A program made the position numbers and the translations under genes. The notes beneath the pieces were generated by a model. The model saw only the letters and a list, made by a program, of their open reading frames with translations, did not search any database and was not told where the DNA came from. Below are positions 35,401 through 43,244 of a DNA stretch of 64,000 bases, one piece after another. Position 1 is the stretch's first letter. Each line of letters starts with the position of its first letter. Source of the stretch: Centipeda infelix ATCC 43532 (GTDB lineage: Bacteria; Bacillota; Negativicutes; Selenomonadales; Selenomonadaceae); NCBI RefSeq assembly GCF_000234095.1, contig NZ_JH376797.1, positions 384,493 through 448,492 on the forward strand, given 5' to 3'.

Positions 35401-38400
35401 AAAGGCCATCCAACAATCAGCCTTTCGGCTTTTATGAGCAAAATGGATCCCTCGTCTACTATACGCCACAGGGGAAAATCGAGGCAAAGGGCTTCGACAA
35501 AAAGAATGAACAAAAAATACGTTCGGCGATACGCATTCGCGATGTAATCCGTGAGATGTTTGACGCTGAGACGTATGGCTGCAGCGATACAGAGCTTGCT
35601 CAATTTCAGGACAAATTGAATCAGCTGTATGAGGAGCATACAAAAAAATACGGGCGTATTCACCAGGATAAATCCTTCCGTCGTGTTTTCTCCATGGACG
35701 CATCCTATCCGATCCTGCTTTCATTGGAGATCGTCGAAAATGATGAGTACATCGGACGGTCAGATGTTTTCTCCAAGCGCACCATCCATGCTTATTCAGC
35801 TCCAGATCACGCAGAGACACCGGGCGAAGCTCTAATGATCTCCATGCAGGAAAAAGGACGTGTCGATATTCCGTATATGGCGAAACTGACGGGAATGTCT
35901 GCCGAAGATGTTGTGCGAGACTTGGAATATACCAGTATTTTCGAGGATATGGAGACAAATTCATATCTTCCGGCCGATGAATATCTGTCCGGGGATGTTC
36001 GCGCACGCATGGAGGCTTTGGAAAAACAGATCCAAAAGTGGCAGCAAGAGATGGAGGATGTTGTAAAAGAACAAGCATTTCCTGTACCGAAGGACTTTCC
36101 GTATCGGCTGTCCGGGCGTAACTTACCTCTCGAGAAAATGGCGCGATGGAATGCCATTGGATTTCTTTCAGACGAAGATAAGAAAACACTGTTTCGGGGA
36201 GAAAACAGAGAGGCGTTTTACTATGTACTGAAACATTCCTCGGAGCAGTTTCAAAAAGAATATCTCCGTTTCTTGGAAGAAAATGCCCCAGAAACGGGGG
36301 CTGCTCTGAACGATCCTATGTTTTATTTGGAGTGCCTACGGAACAACGTCATGTTTGATTTCGATGTCAATGAAACACATCGCATATTTTCAAAGACGCT
36401 TGCATCGTTGGGACTGGATCATCGGGATCTTACCGAAGAAGCGACAGAAATTAAGATGATGGGCTTTCTTTATCAGACGTTCTCAGATTACCAGAGAGGC
36501 GCACATCCAGAAGTCTTGGAGCCACAGCGATTGGTCTCGGCACTTCAGGAACATCTGCGAACGTATGACGAGAAAATCGAAATAACGAGAAACGGTGATG
36601 ATAATCCGCTCATTTCCTATTTGCGCGATGAGATTCAGCGGGCTGGCAAGAATTTGGAGGCTCTGGAAAAAGTAAAACCGAAGGATCTGACCGCCGATGA
36701 GATCAAAATCAATTTAGGCGCAACGTGGATTCCGACGGAGGATATTGAACAATTTATTCGAGACGTACTGGAATATCGCGGGACAAATCGCCTTGTTCAG
36801 TATGCTGCCTCCACGGGAGAATGGAAGGTGGAGCATAACAGCGGGGACGCTTATCGCTCGAATCAGGTCAAGATGTATTCGACCTTTGGAACGAAAGATA
36901 CAAACGCGTTGGCCATACTCGAGGCTGCGCTCAATCACCGGCAGATTCGGATTCGTAATGATAAAGGGGTGGTGCTTGAGGAGGCATCTCTGCTTGTGGC
37001 GCAGAAGATGGATAACCTGCGGGACGAGTTCCTCAAATGGGTGTATCGGGATGAAGAACGAAAAATGCGACTGGTGAGCTACTACAACAGGCACTTCAAC
37101 AATATCGTACCGCGTGAGTTTGATGGATCTCGGCTCACCTTTCCGGGGATGAATCCGGAGATAGAATTGAAAAAGCATCAAAAAGATGCTGTTGCACATA
37201 CGTTGTATGGTGGAAACACACTCCTTGCCCATGTTGTTGGAGCAGGAAAAACTTTTGAAATGCAGGCCTCTGCAATGGAATCGAAGCGGATCGGCCTCTG
37301 TAAAAAATCGCTCATGATTATGCCAGGACATTTGACAGAACAGTTTGGTGCGGAATTCTTGCGGCTTTATCCGAATGCGAAAATTCTAGTTGCGACACCC
37401 AAAGATTTCCAGAAAGATAAGCGTGCTGAGTTTTGTGCCAAAATTACGGGGCAGGACTGGGATGCCGTCGTCATGAGCTACGAGCAGTTCGGGAAAATCC
37501 CGCTTTCATTGGAGCGGCAGGAGCAGTTTCTAAAGCGCGAAATCCAAGAACTGACGGATTCTCTCGAAGCGCTTAAAATAGCGAAAGAGGGGAGAGGCTT
37601 CTCTGTGAAACAGATGGAGAAGCAAATCAAGAAGCTGAAAAAGCAGTATGAAAGCGTCATGGAGGCGTATCAGAGCCGTCAGGATGCGACAATTACATTT
37701 GAGCAGCTTGGAATTGATCGACTGTACGTCGATGAAGCTCATTTTTACAAGAATTTGTCGTTTACGACCAAAATTCAGGGATTGAATGCCACGGGCGCAG
37801 AAAAATCGACGGATCTGCTTGCCAAAATTCAATATCTGAACGAGATCACAAATGAGCGCGGTGTTGTTTTTGCGACAGGAACACCTCTCTCAAACTCTAT
37901 GGCTGAACTTTATACCCTTCAACGGTATCTGCGGCCTAGCCGCTTGGAGAAGCAGGGACTCTATCACTTTGATGCTTGGGCAAGTGCTTTCGGGCAGGAA
38001 ACCACGACCATGGAAATCGACCCGGCCGGCAAAGGCTTCCGCGCCAAGACGCGCTTTGCACGATTCAACAACATACCGGAGCTGATGAGTATGTTCAAGG
38101 AGTTTGCGGACGTGAGAACAGCCGAGAGTTTGAAGTTGCCTGTGCCGGAATATGACATCAACATCATAAAGGCAGAGGCCTCTCCTCTGCAGAAGGAGCT
38201 TGTTGATCGCCTTGCCGAACGCGCAAAACGCATCCGGCAGCGCAAGCCGATCCGACTGCGTGAGGATGCTGATGAATCCAGCGGAAAAGGCATGGATAAT
38301 ATGCTGGTCGTCGTCAAAGAAGGACAGTCTGCTGCGCTGGATCCCCGCATTATTGATCCAAGTTATCCGGATAATCCAGCCGGGAAGGTTAATCTGTGCG

Positions 38401-39647
38401 TCAACAATGTATATGACATATACAAGGAGACAATGGATAAGAAGTCAACGCAGGTGATTTTCTGTGATCAGTCTACGCCAAACGCAAAAGCTCCATTCAC
38501 TGTTTATGGGGATATTCGGGATAAACTCATGGGAAAAGGTGTGCCGAAAGACCAGATCGCCTTCATCCATGATTATGATACACCGGAAAAGAAGGAGGCG
38601 CTTTTTACGCGCGTTCGGAAGGGCGAAGTGCGGATTCTTTTGGGATCCTCAGATAAACTCGGCGTTGGAACAAACATCCAGGATAAGTTGATCGCTTCGC
38701 ATGATTTGGACTGCCCATGGAAGCCGAGCCAGATCGAGCAGCGGTTTGGACGTATCGTTCGTCGAGGAAACGAAAATGAGAAGGTCAAGGTCTTCCGTTA
38801 TGTAACAGATGCGACCTTTGATTCGTATATGTGGCAGACGAATGAAACCAAACAGAGGTTCATCTCACAGGTCATGACGAATCGGACACCAGTGCGCGAA
38901 GCAGACGATGTGGATGAATTTACAATGACCTATGCGCAGCTGAAAGCCGCTTGCACGGGGAATCCTCTCTACAAGGAGCAGTTCGAGTTGCGTAGCGACC
39001 TACAAAAACTAGGTGCAGAGCGTGCGCAGTATTTGGAAGACCAATCCAGGCTGAACAATCGCCTGAATGTCGGACTTCCAGCGTATATCAAGACGGCCGA
39101 GGGATTCCTTCAGAATATGCGGAAGGATATTGATACGCTGAATCAGAACGTAGATGATAAGTCACTCGTTTTGGGCGGTGTAACATATAAGACCCCGAAG
39201 GAAATCGGAGAGGTGCTGGCCGATTGTGCGCGTGCGATTTATGATGGTAAATTCAAGGAAACTCCGCGCGGCCGCTATCGCGGTATGAAAATCTCGATTG
39301 TGCAGAATGAGCAGCACAAGATCGATGTCATTATGTCCGGCATGACTACAACGAGCTTCCGCATCGGTGCTACGACCCCAGAGGAAAATGCAACACGCCT
39401 GGAAGATGCTCCGCGTACCGTTTTTGAGAAACTCCCATCGGCAGAAGCAGAAGTGAAGCGGCTGTACCAAGAAGTCGAGGACTGCAAAGAGGGGCTTGGC
39501 AAGCCATTCCCGAAAGAGGAAGAGTACCAAGAAAAAACACTGCGGTTTAACGAGGTCAATTTGCTGATCGAAGAACAAAACAAGCAAGAAGATCAGCAGG
39601 TAACAAAGACTCTCGAAGCAAAACAGGAGGAAGCGGTCGCTCGCTGA
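32427..39647 (+). CDS. giant ArdC-like / N6-methylase / SNF2 helicase protein
   Basis: 2406 residues from ATG 32427, after AGGAGGA. The N-terminus (1-200, with KYSIIEQINLHYHAPSEASA) resembles the LtrC/ArdC region. Residues about 230-340 are a low-complexity Arg/Gly/Asp-rich linker that overlaps a tnpV-like gene. The methylase part has LDPSTGTGRFLHHM (about 731) and SNVPFGNY (about 795; an NPPF-type motif with V for P). The SNF2 helicase has HVVGAGKTFEMQA (about 1601), VDEAHFYKN (about 1767) and IEQRFGRIVRRGN (about 2110). ICEs commonly carry such proteins; an anti-restriction or DNA-processing role is likely. Confidence 0.85.
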   Translation: MDEKEQLQVEIRNHLIEVGGSTYQYKNFLDTIAKFHKYSIIEQINLHYHAPSEASAVAPDYVWKNSFRTTLRDGAVAIPLLVTQDNEQYDVRYVYDMRDTLAYQNGEAALQGIPWKFSPEYENLVKSALDSASAQSIDAAIRAKVVELTTAQNTAHDDFITASVEYIVRSRLGLSNQTTFPEEMSIPQDVHIAVILGEVNQISRTILDSIGKVITVANRENAAKKEAVSNENDRRNDPEISLWDMGRYEKGVPEKDAARGVAANAGGRNTGSVPARVRRNDVREVGADDRGNLPAGQRDRGTQEARRNAVDPQVQQRSGRGAGTSDGRDHAGSPRSLSVGDFSITIPETLQSESANKIFADLQTAREEGQITSAQARGIYLSFVRELMSAEALTTKEQDALIGRAYYEVAATYTSPIVIQQSARKEQVETVRSVQEETIPKEAPVSKEDTALSMNSSIKTWYPEKYPNDQSGTYLEDITFQELTDALPMGSELYAYAGIDSSDVRERLFIQLAELSERPYDDILSVWTDSPSADLVKEQLEETVNDPENIPMDSSTIETDPPSEIHEIEETVRPVYEAEIVDPQTIEVPASEDHIEINVPPTIDAEFTEVDLSKLDLSADMSTMAGKRAVFERNMAAIQIANHLERTGNLPNEQELEVLRSYSGFGGISEAFDARNTTWHNEYVRAKEVMTEPEYLSARTSTLDAFYTPPEIVQAIYQGLEKAGFREGNILDPSTGTGRFLHHMSEDMKERSHRVGIELDTLTAKIARYATDGAVILNNGFERTNFPQNAFDLAISNVPFGNYIITDSNYDGNYFVHDYFLKKMMDQVRPGGLVVAITSHGTMDKKDDTLRRELAQKGELIRAVRLPNKLFAGAGTDVLSDLLIFRKREKELAPNAEMPAWVNADLQEFVYFDNGKRVEDGYHLNRYFVENPTDILGTLSARNRAFGVEPYVEGDDRGIKALADELSAVLSGIPTNSYQPLPVALPVPQEIERPSNNQPFGFYEQNGSLVYYTPQGKIEAKGFDKKNEQKIRSAIRIRDVIREMFDAETYGCSDTELAQFQDKLNQLYEEHTKKYGRIHQDKSFRRVFSMDASYPILLSLEIVENDEYIGRSDVFSKRTIHAYSAPDHAETPGEALMISMQEKGRVDIPYMAKLTGMSAEDVVRDLEYTSIFEDMETNSYLPADEYLSGDVRARMEALEKQIQKWQQEMEDVVKEQAFPVPKDFPYRLSGRNLPLEKMARWNAIGFLSDEDKKTLFRGENREAFYYVLKHSSEQFQKEYLRFLEENAPETGAALNDPMFYLECLRNNVMFDFDVNETHRIFSKTLASLGLDHRDLTEEATEIKMMGFLYQTFSDYQRGAHPEVLEPQRLVSALQEHLRTYDEKIEITRNGDDNPLISYLRDEIQRAGKNLEALEKVKPKDLTADEIKINLGATWIPTEDIEQFIRDVLEYRGTNRLVQYAASTGEWKVEHNSGDAYRSNQVKMYSTFGTKDTNALAILEAALNHRQIRIRNDKGVVLEEASLLVAQKMDNLRDEFLKWVYRDEERKMRLVSYYNRHFNNIVPREFDGSRLTFPGMNPEIELKKHQKDAVAHTLYGGNTLLAHVVGAGKTFEMQASAMESKRIGLCKKSLMIMPGHLTEQFGAEFLRLYPNAKILVATPKDFQKDKRAEFCAKITGQDWDAVVMSYEQFGKIPLSLERQEQFLKREIQELTDSLEALKIAKEGRGFSVKQMEKQIKKLKKQYESVMEAYQSRQDATITFEQLGIDRLYVDEAHFYKNLSFTTKIQGLNATGAEKSTDLLAKIQYLNEITNERGVVFATGTPLSNSMAELYTLQRYLRPSRLEKQGLYHFDAWASAFGQETTTMEIDPAGKGFRAKTRFARFNNIPELMSMFKEFADVRTAESLKLPVPEYDINIIKAEASPLQKELVDRLAERAKRIRQRKPIRLREDADESSGKGMDNMLVVVKEGQSAALDPRIIDPSYPDNPAGKVNLCVNNVYDIYKETMDKKSTQVIFCDQSTPNAKAPFTVYGDIRDKLMGKGVPKDQIAFIHDYDTPEKKEALFTRVRKGEVRILLGSSDKLGVGTNIQDKLIASHDLDCPWKPSQIEQRFGRIVRRGNENEKVKVFRYVTDATFDSYMWQTNETKQRFISQVMTNRTPVREADDVDEFTMTYAQLKAACTGNPLYKEQFELRSDLQKLGAERAQYLEDQSRLNNRLNVGLPAYIKTAEGFLQNMRKDIDTLNQNVDDKSLVLGGVTYKTPKEIGEVLADCARAIYDGKFKETPRGRYRGMKISIVQNEQHKIDVIMSGMTTTSFRIGATTPEENATRLEDAPRTVFEKLPSAEAEVKRLYQEVEDCKEGLGKPFPKEEEYQEKTLRFNEVNLLIEEQNKQEDQQVTKTLEAKQEEAVAR
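33115..33444 (+). CDS. tnpV: TnpV-like protein nested in the methylase-helicase gene
   Basis: 109 residues in a different frame from the surrounding gene. ATG 33115 has a strong site AAGGAGG nine bases upstream. SLYGTWGDMRREYLRKTQPE, MLEDGILDQYLQEYEE, DNVTEELKKRDVMQWIHRYN and NNVLAEVRERLTEEI follow the pattern of TnpV, a small protein found with Firmicutes transposons. Both frames are intact, so this is a true dual-coding region of 330 bases. The bias of the outer protein here (Arg/Gly/Asp-rich, no fold) suggests the outer frame was overprinted on tnpV. Confidence 0.7.
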   Translation: MKMTEEMILKSLYGTWGDMRREYLRKTQPEEWQRMLEDGILDQYLQEYEETMYERSEQMTEEICRRDNVTEELKKRDVMQWIHRYNNVLAEVRERLTEEIMPAVQEASV

Positions 39648-39662
39648 AAGGGGGAGTTGTTC

Positions 39663-39842
39663 ATGTTGTCATGGATTCTTTGTATTGTTGTCGGTGTCGG
39701 CATTGGGCTGTCTATTGCAGCCCTTGCCAAGAAGGATAAGGAAAAGGATTACACTGCGATCTTCACGCAGGAAAATCCTCACCTGGAAAGGAAAATCGAC
39801 ACGCTTTTTGATGGTGTCAAAAGCCGCTTTTCTCGGAGATAA
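39663..39842 (+). CDS. small membrane protein
   Basis: 59 residues from ATG 39663, after AAGGGGGAG. One hydrophobic helix (LSWILCIVVGVGIGLSIAAL) and a charged tail ending KSRFSRR. It follows the methylase-helicase gene by 15 bases. Function unknown. Confidence 0.6.
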   Translation: MLSWILCIVVGVGIGLSIAALAKKDKEKDYTAIFTQENPHLERKIDTLFDGVKSRFSRR

Positions 39843-39845
39843 TGT

Positions 39846-39853
39846 GGTATAAT
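39846..39853 (+). promoter_or_regulatory. extended -10 promoter for the DUF3990 pair
   Basis: TATAAT at 39848-39853 preceded by a TG-type extended element. No clear -35. It lies 30 bases before the ATG at 39883, so the pair can be expressed independently of the transfer regulon. Confidence 0.5.
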
Positions 39854-39882
39854 GTCATGAGAAGATAAAGGCTGAGAGGTAT

Positions 39883-40845
39883 ATGATGTCCCACGAGAAT
39901 TTACAGGATGTCTATGCGGCAGAGCAAATGCCACAGGAGATACAAAAGCAAATAGCCGTGCTCGAATCCACGTCACAGGCGGTTCTGATCCAACAGGCAC
40001 AAAATGACCTGCAGCAATGTATCGAACAAGCCTATGACAGGGGAAGCATCTCAGAGGGGACACGCACCTATCTGAGCGCACATTATCTTCACGATGCGTT
40101 CCTGCCGGAGCAGCTTTCGCAACGGAAGATCGCCCTCTTTCATGGCTCGCTGGATGCCGTCGGCTGGCCACAGCTCTCGAAATGTCGTGCGGCAAACGAT
40201 TTCGGCAAGTGCTTTTATTGCACCGAGGAGATGGATCTGGCAAAAGAATGGTCTTGCCAATACGGAAAAGCCGGTGTTGTTTCGGGCTATATCCTCAAAA
40301 TGGACGGCCTGAACATAGTCAACCTGAACTCAGAGCAGTATCATACACTCAACTGGATCGGCACACTGCTCGAGCATCGGCAGCCGAACAATTTGGACGA
40401 TGACAGCAAAGAGGCACGGGACTACCTGATTCAGAACTTCGCCGTTGATCTTTCACGGGCAGATGTCATTGTCGGCTATCGCGCCGACGATTCATATTTC
40501 CAGTATGCAACGGACTTCCTGCGGAATCGCATCAGTCTTGACAAACTCAGTGAAGCGATGCGGTTGGGCAAACTGGGAGAGCAGGTAGCCATTAAATCCG
40601 AGCGAGCATTCAAGAGACTTGAGTTCAAACGAGCCTATCCGACGGCACAGAAATATATTGGTCTCTATATGCAGCGTGATACGCGTGCGCGAGAGACCTA
40701 TCGGAAATCCCTCAGAGGGCAAATTCGCATCCCGAACAAACTCACCATCGAGCGCATCATCCAGGAGGGGATAAAGAATGATGACGAGATCCTACTCAGA
40801 CCTCTATATCGAGGACGCACAAGAGAATCTTGGCAACATGTTTGA
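39883..40845 (+). CDS. DUF3990 ADP-ribosyltransferase-like protein
   Basis: 320 residues. Residues about 80-210 match DUF3990, distantly related to ADP-ribosyltransferases. ALFHGSLDAVG, CRAANDFGKCFYCTEEMDLA, and VVSGYILKMDGLNIVNLNSE are in family order, then DVIVGYRADDSYFQYATDFL. A C-terminal segment (RGQIRIPNKLTIERIIQEGI) resembles units in the 30319 protein. The next gene starts inside it, after an AGGAGGGG site. A toxin-antitoxin or transferred-effector role is possible. Activity is not proven from sequence. Confidence 0.7.
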   Translation: MMSHENLQDVYAAEQMPQEIQKQIAVLESTSQAVLIQQAQNDLQQCIEQAYDRGSISEGTRTYLSAHYLHDAFLPEQLSQRKIALFHGSLDAVGWPQLSKCRAANDFGKCFYCTEEMDLAKEWSCQYGKAGVVSGYILKMDGLNIVNLNSEQYHTLNWIGTLLEHRQPNNLDDDSKEARDYLIQNFAVDLSRADVIVGYRADDSYFQYATDFLRNRISLDKLSEAMRLGKLGEQVAIKSERAFKRLEFKRAYPTAQKYIGLYMQRDTRARETYRKSLRGQIRIPNKLTIERIIQEGIKNDDEILLRPLYRGRTRESWQHV

Positions 40846-41281
40846 TTATGCCGTAAACACCTGCCATATCCCCATCGAGGAAACAGCAGCCTACTTTATG
40901 GATTCCGGTGTTGCGGATCAATTCGGCAAGGGAAACCCACGCTACGTTGCGGGGCGAACCGGCTGTGAGCTCTTGTGGGACTGCCTTTGGGAACTAAATA
41001 TTGAGCAGCCTCCTCAACCTCCTGCGCTCTATGCAGAAAAATCCCCTGAATATTGGGCAGGATGGGCGCTTGCCTACTATCAATGGTTGAAAAACATCCC
41101 ATTTGAGACCATACTTGAAGCCGTACCCATGAAAAAAATTGTGCGCAGCTATTATCCGCTGCACGAAGCCGACATTCGGAAATTCGTCGAAGTCATGGAT
41201 GCATGGATGGCTGAAAAAAATGTCCATACACCACGCAGTCGGCAATCATGGACACCTAAAAATATGGAATATGCACGCTAA
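40778..41281 (+). CDS. DUF3791-like partner of the DUF3990 protein
   Basis: 167 residues. It overlaps the DUF3990 gene by 68 bases, with its own AGGAGGGG site at 40763-40770. The start YIEDAQENLGNMFDYAVNTC and AAYFMDSGVADQFGKGNPRY loosely resemble DUF3791, a common neighbour of DUF3990. The second half (PEYWAGWALAYYQWLKNIPF) is a separate helical segment. A candidate antitoxin or immunity partner. Confidence 0.55.
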   Translation: MMTRSYSDLYIEDAQENLGNMFDYAVNTCHIPIEETAAYFMDSGVADQFGKGNPRYVAGRTGCELLWDCLWELNIEQPPQPPALYAEKSPEYWAGWALAYYQWLKNIPFETILEAVPMKKIVRSYYPLHEADIRKFVEVMDAWMAEKNVHTPRSRQSWTPKNMEYAR

Positions 41282-41290
41282 GCTCACGAG

Positions 41291-41318
41291 CCTGCCGGAG
41301 ACGGCAGGTTCTTTTTGT
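41291..41318 (+). terminator. terminator after the DUF3990 pair
   Basis: CCTGCCG (41291-41297), loop GAGA, CGGCAGG (41302-41308), then TTCTTTTT. Confidence 0.8.
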
Positions 41319-41358
41319 TAAAAGAGTGGATTTTTCTGTGGTTGCGTTCGTATATACT
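41318..41358 (+). promoter_or_regulatory. transfer-type promoter 7
   Basis: TTAAAAGAGTGGA (TGGA 41327-41330), 22 bases, TATACT 41353-41358. The box is the most divergent of the set. It serves the VirB1 gene. Confidence 0.5.
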
Positions 41359-41388
41359 GGGAGGAAAGCATGGAAAGGAGAGACCCAT

Positions 41389-41928
41389 ATGCCTTATATC
41401 AAATTGTTCCTTGCGTGCGCAACCTCATGGCTGCTTTTGCTCCCACTAAGAGCAGAGGCTGCCGACGTATACAGTGTGATCTACTCCGATGCGAGTTACT
41501 ATAACGGTAATCCCGTGGAGTGCGACTGGATCGCGAATGCTGTACTTTACGCATCGGCAAGCTACAACGTCGATCCACTTCTCATTACGGCGGTAATGGA
41601 AACGGAATCGCATTTTTACATGGGAGCCGGAAGTCGTGCCGGTGCAATCGGCCTCATGCAGCTCATGCCGAATACGGCGGCCGGTATTGGTGTGAATCCC
41701 TATGATCCACTCGGCAATGTGATCGGCGGTACAATCTACCTGCGTACACAGCTCGATAATTTCGGCAGTTGGGGTGAGTATGGCGTAACCACAGCCGTCG
41801 CAGCATATAATGCGGGGCCGGGGGCAGTCTATCAATACGGCGGCATTCCTCCCTATGCAGAAACGCGGGATTATGTCGTTAAAGTTCATCGGGCATACAT
41901 GAATCTATACAACATGTGCCAGTATTAG
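41389..41928 (+). CDS. VirB1-like lytic transglycosylase
   Basis: 179 residues from ATG 41389, after GGAAAGGAG. A signal peptide (cut after AEA, about residue 23) precedes an SLT domain: catalytic Glu in AVMETESHF (about residue 71), RAGAIGLMQLMPNTA and TAVAAYNAGPGAV. It cuts glycan strands to make room for the T4SS. Confidence 0.88.
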   Translation: MPYIKLFLACATSWLLLLPLRAEAADVYSVIYSDASYYNGNPVECDWIANAVLYASASYNVDPLLITAVMETESHFYMGAGSRAGAIGLMQLMPNTAAGIGVNPYDPLGNVIGGTIYLRTQLDNFGSWGEYGVTTAVAAYNAGPGAVYQYGGIPPYAETRDYVVKVHRAYMNLYNMCQY

Positions 41929-41944
41929 AAAAGGAGGCGAGGGG

Positions 41945-42343
41945 ATGGATCTGACACAAACGGCAGGATTTTCACTGCTCTGTTTCATTCTGTGGAGTTT
42001 GCTCTATATGTACTGTACTCCTTCGACGGGCAGACTGCGGGTTTATGCGAAGATCTTTCTTACGGGAAACGCATTGCTTCTGTTTATTTCGTTGAATCTG
42101 TATTTTTCGGCGAAAAATGCGATTGAAGTCAAGCGGGTCATCGAGAAATACAGCGTAGAATCCACGGTAGATTTGCTGAAAATCATGCACGAGCCAGGAC
42201 ATACTGCAGAGATGCAGGAAAACCGCTTGTTCATTGACCAGGGGACGGATCATGAACGTATTTTCGTCCTGATGCGTGAGCCATTTTTCTACATCATTGA
42301 CCAAGGGAGAATGGTGCAGATGACAAAAGAACTGCCAAATTAA
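41945..42343 (+). CDS. membrane protein of unknown function
   Basis: 132 residues with two hydrophobic helices (FSLLCFILWSLLYMYC, IFLTGNALLLFISLNLYF) and a soluble C-terminal part. ATG 41945 lies 16 bases after the VirB1 stop, after GGAGGCGAGG. Probably a transfer accessory protein. Confidence 0.6.
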   Translation: MDLTQTAGFSLLCFILWSLLYMYCTPSTGRLRVYAKIFLTGNALLLFISLNLYFSAKNAIEVKRVIEKYSVESTVDLLKIMHEPGHTAEMQENRLFIDQGTDHERIFVLMREPFFYIIDQGRMVQMTKELPN

Positions 42344-42352
42344 GGTAAAAAT

Positions 42353-42399
42353 GAAAAAACATCGGAATCCAGAGCCTGTTTTTTTCGGTAGGATATACA
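42353..42399 (+). promoter_or_regulatory. transfer-type promoter 8
   Basis: GAAAAAACATCGGA (CGGA 42363-42366), 22 bases, TAGGAT 42389-42394; an alternative TATACA follows at 42394-42399. Drives virB5-virB6. Confidence 0.6.
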
Positions 42400-42438
42400 T
42401 TAGGGGAGACTAGATTAAAGAAGGAGTGTGTTTGACCT

Positions 42439-43233
42439 ATGAAATCCAAGAAAATTGCTGTGACTGTCGGCGTTGCATTCGGTATTGCCGCCTCGTTTCT
42501 TGCAATGATTCCATCCAGTCATCGCTCGGAAGCTGCGATTGCGGTCATTGACCAAAAGAATATCGAGGAAGCAATCAAGACGGCAATCGAGACGGCGAAG
42601 ATCCTGACGACGCAGGAAAAGGAGCTTGCTCTGATGGTTCTCAATGCCAAGAAAATTGGTCCGGCGGAGATTCAGAAAATCGTCGATACGCAGCTTGGCC
42701 ACCAGAAAAAGATGCTGGATGAAAAAATGGGGCAAAACGGTGTCCTCGGACGTATATGGCGTACTGCAACAAACAGCCCCGATGCCGATCCACTGGATGT
42801 TGCATGGCGCGACCGTATCGGTGATCTCCAATCCATCATCAACGGCAATACAACTGTGTACGACGGTATCATGAACGAGCGTCGTCGGCAGGAGACTCTC
42901 ACAGAGACCTTCAAGGATGCGGCAAAATCGGCACAAAGTACGCAGCAGACGAATATGGACATTGCCAAGTCTACACAACAGGCTCTCGAAAACTCCAACA
43001 AAGCAGAGGGAACCATGCAGGTCATGCAGGCAGGAAATGCAATCAACGCAAACAGCGTGATGGCACTGCTTCAGATGACTAAGATGTATAGTAACGCCGT
43101 TGCAGCCGAAGCATCGCACTATCAGGCAGAGAACATTCGCCGTGCCACGGTGGAAGCGAATCAGCAGAAATCGGCAGAGCGTAACATTGCAGCAGGACAG
43201 GCTGCTCTTGAAAGCATCAAGTCAAAAAAATGA
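42439..43233 (+). CDS. trbJ: VirB5/TrbJ-like protein
   Basis: 264 residues. A signal peptide (cut near SEA, residue 33) leads to an all-helical, Gln/Ala-rich body (ETAKILTTQEKELALMVLNA, GNAINANSVMALLQMTKMYS) as in TrbJ. VirB5 proteins sit at the pilus tip. A second TrbJ-like gene is at 47910. Confidence 0.78.
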   Translation: MKSKKIAVTVGVAFGIAASFLAMIPSSHRSEAAIAVIDQKNIEEAIKTAIETAKILTTQEKELALMVLNAKKIGPAEIQKIVDTQLGHQKKMLDEKMGQNGVLGRIWRTATNSPDADPLDVAWRDRIGDLQSIINGNTTVYDGIMNERRRQETLTETFKDAAKSAQSTQQTNMDIAKSTQQALENSNKAEGTMQVMQAGNAINANSVMALLQMTKMYSNAVAAEASHYQAENIRRATVEANQQKSAERNIAAGQAALESIKSKK

Positions 43234-43244
43234 TGGGAGCATGA

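Noticed and set aside
35080-36189. 369-codon minus-strand frame inside the methylase-helicase gene
   Set aside because: Shadow frame; Arg/Ser/Pro-rich translation, no start signal.
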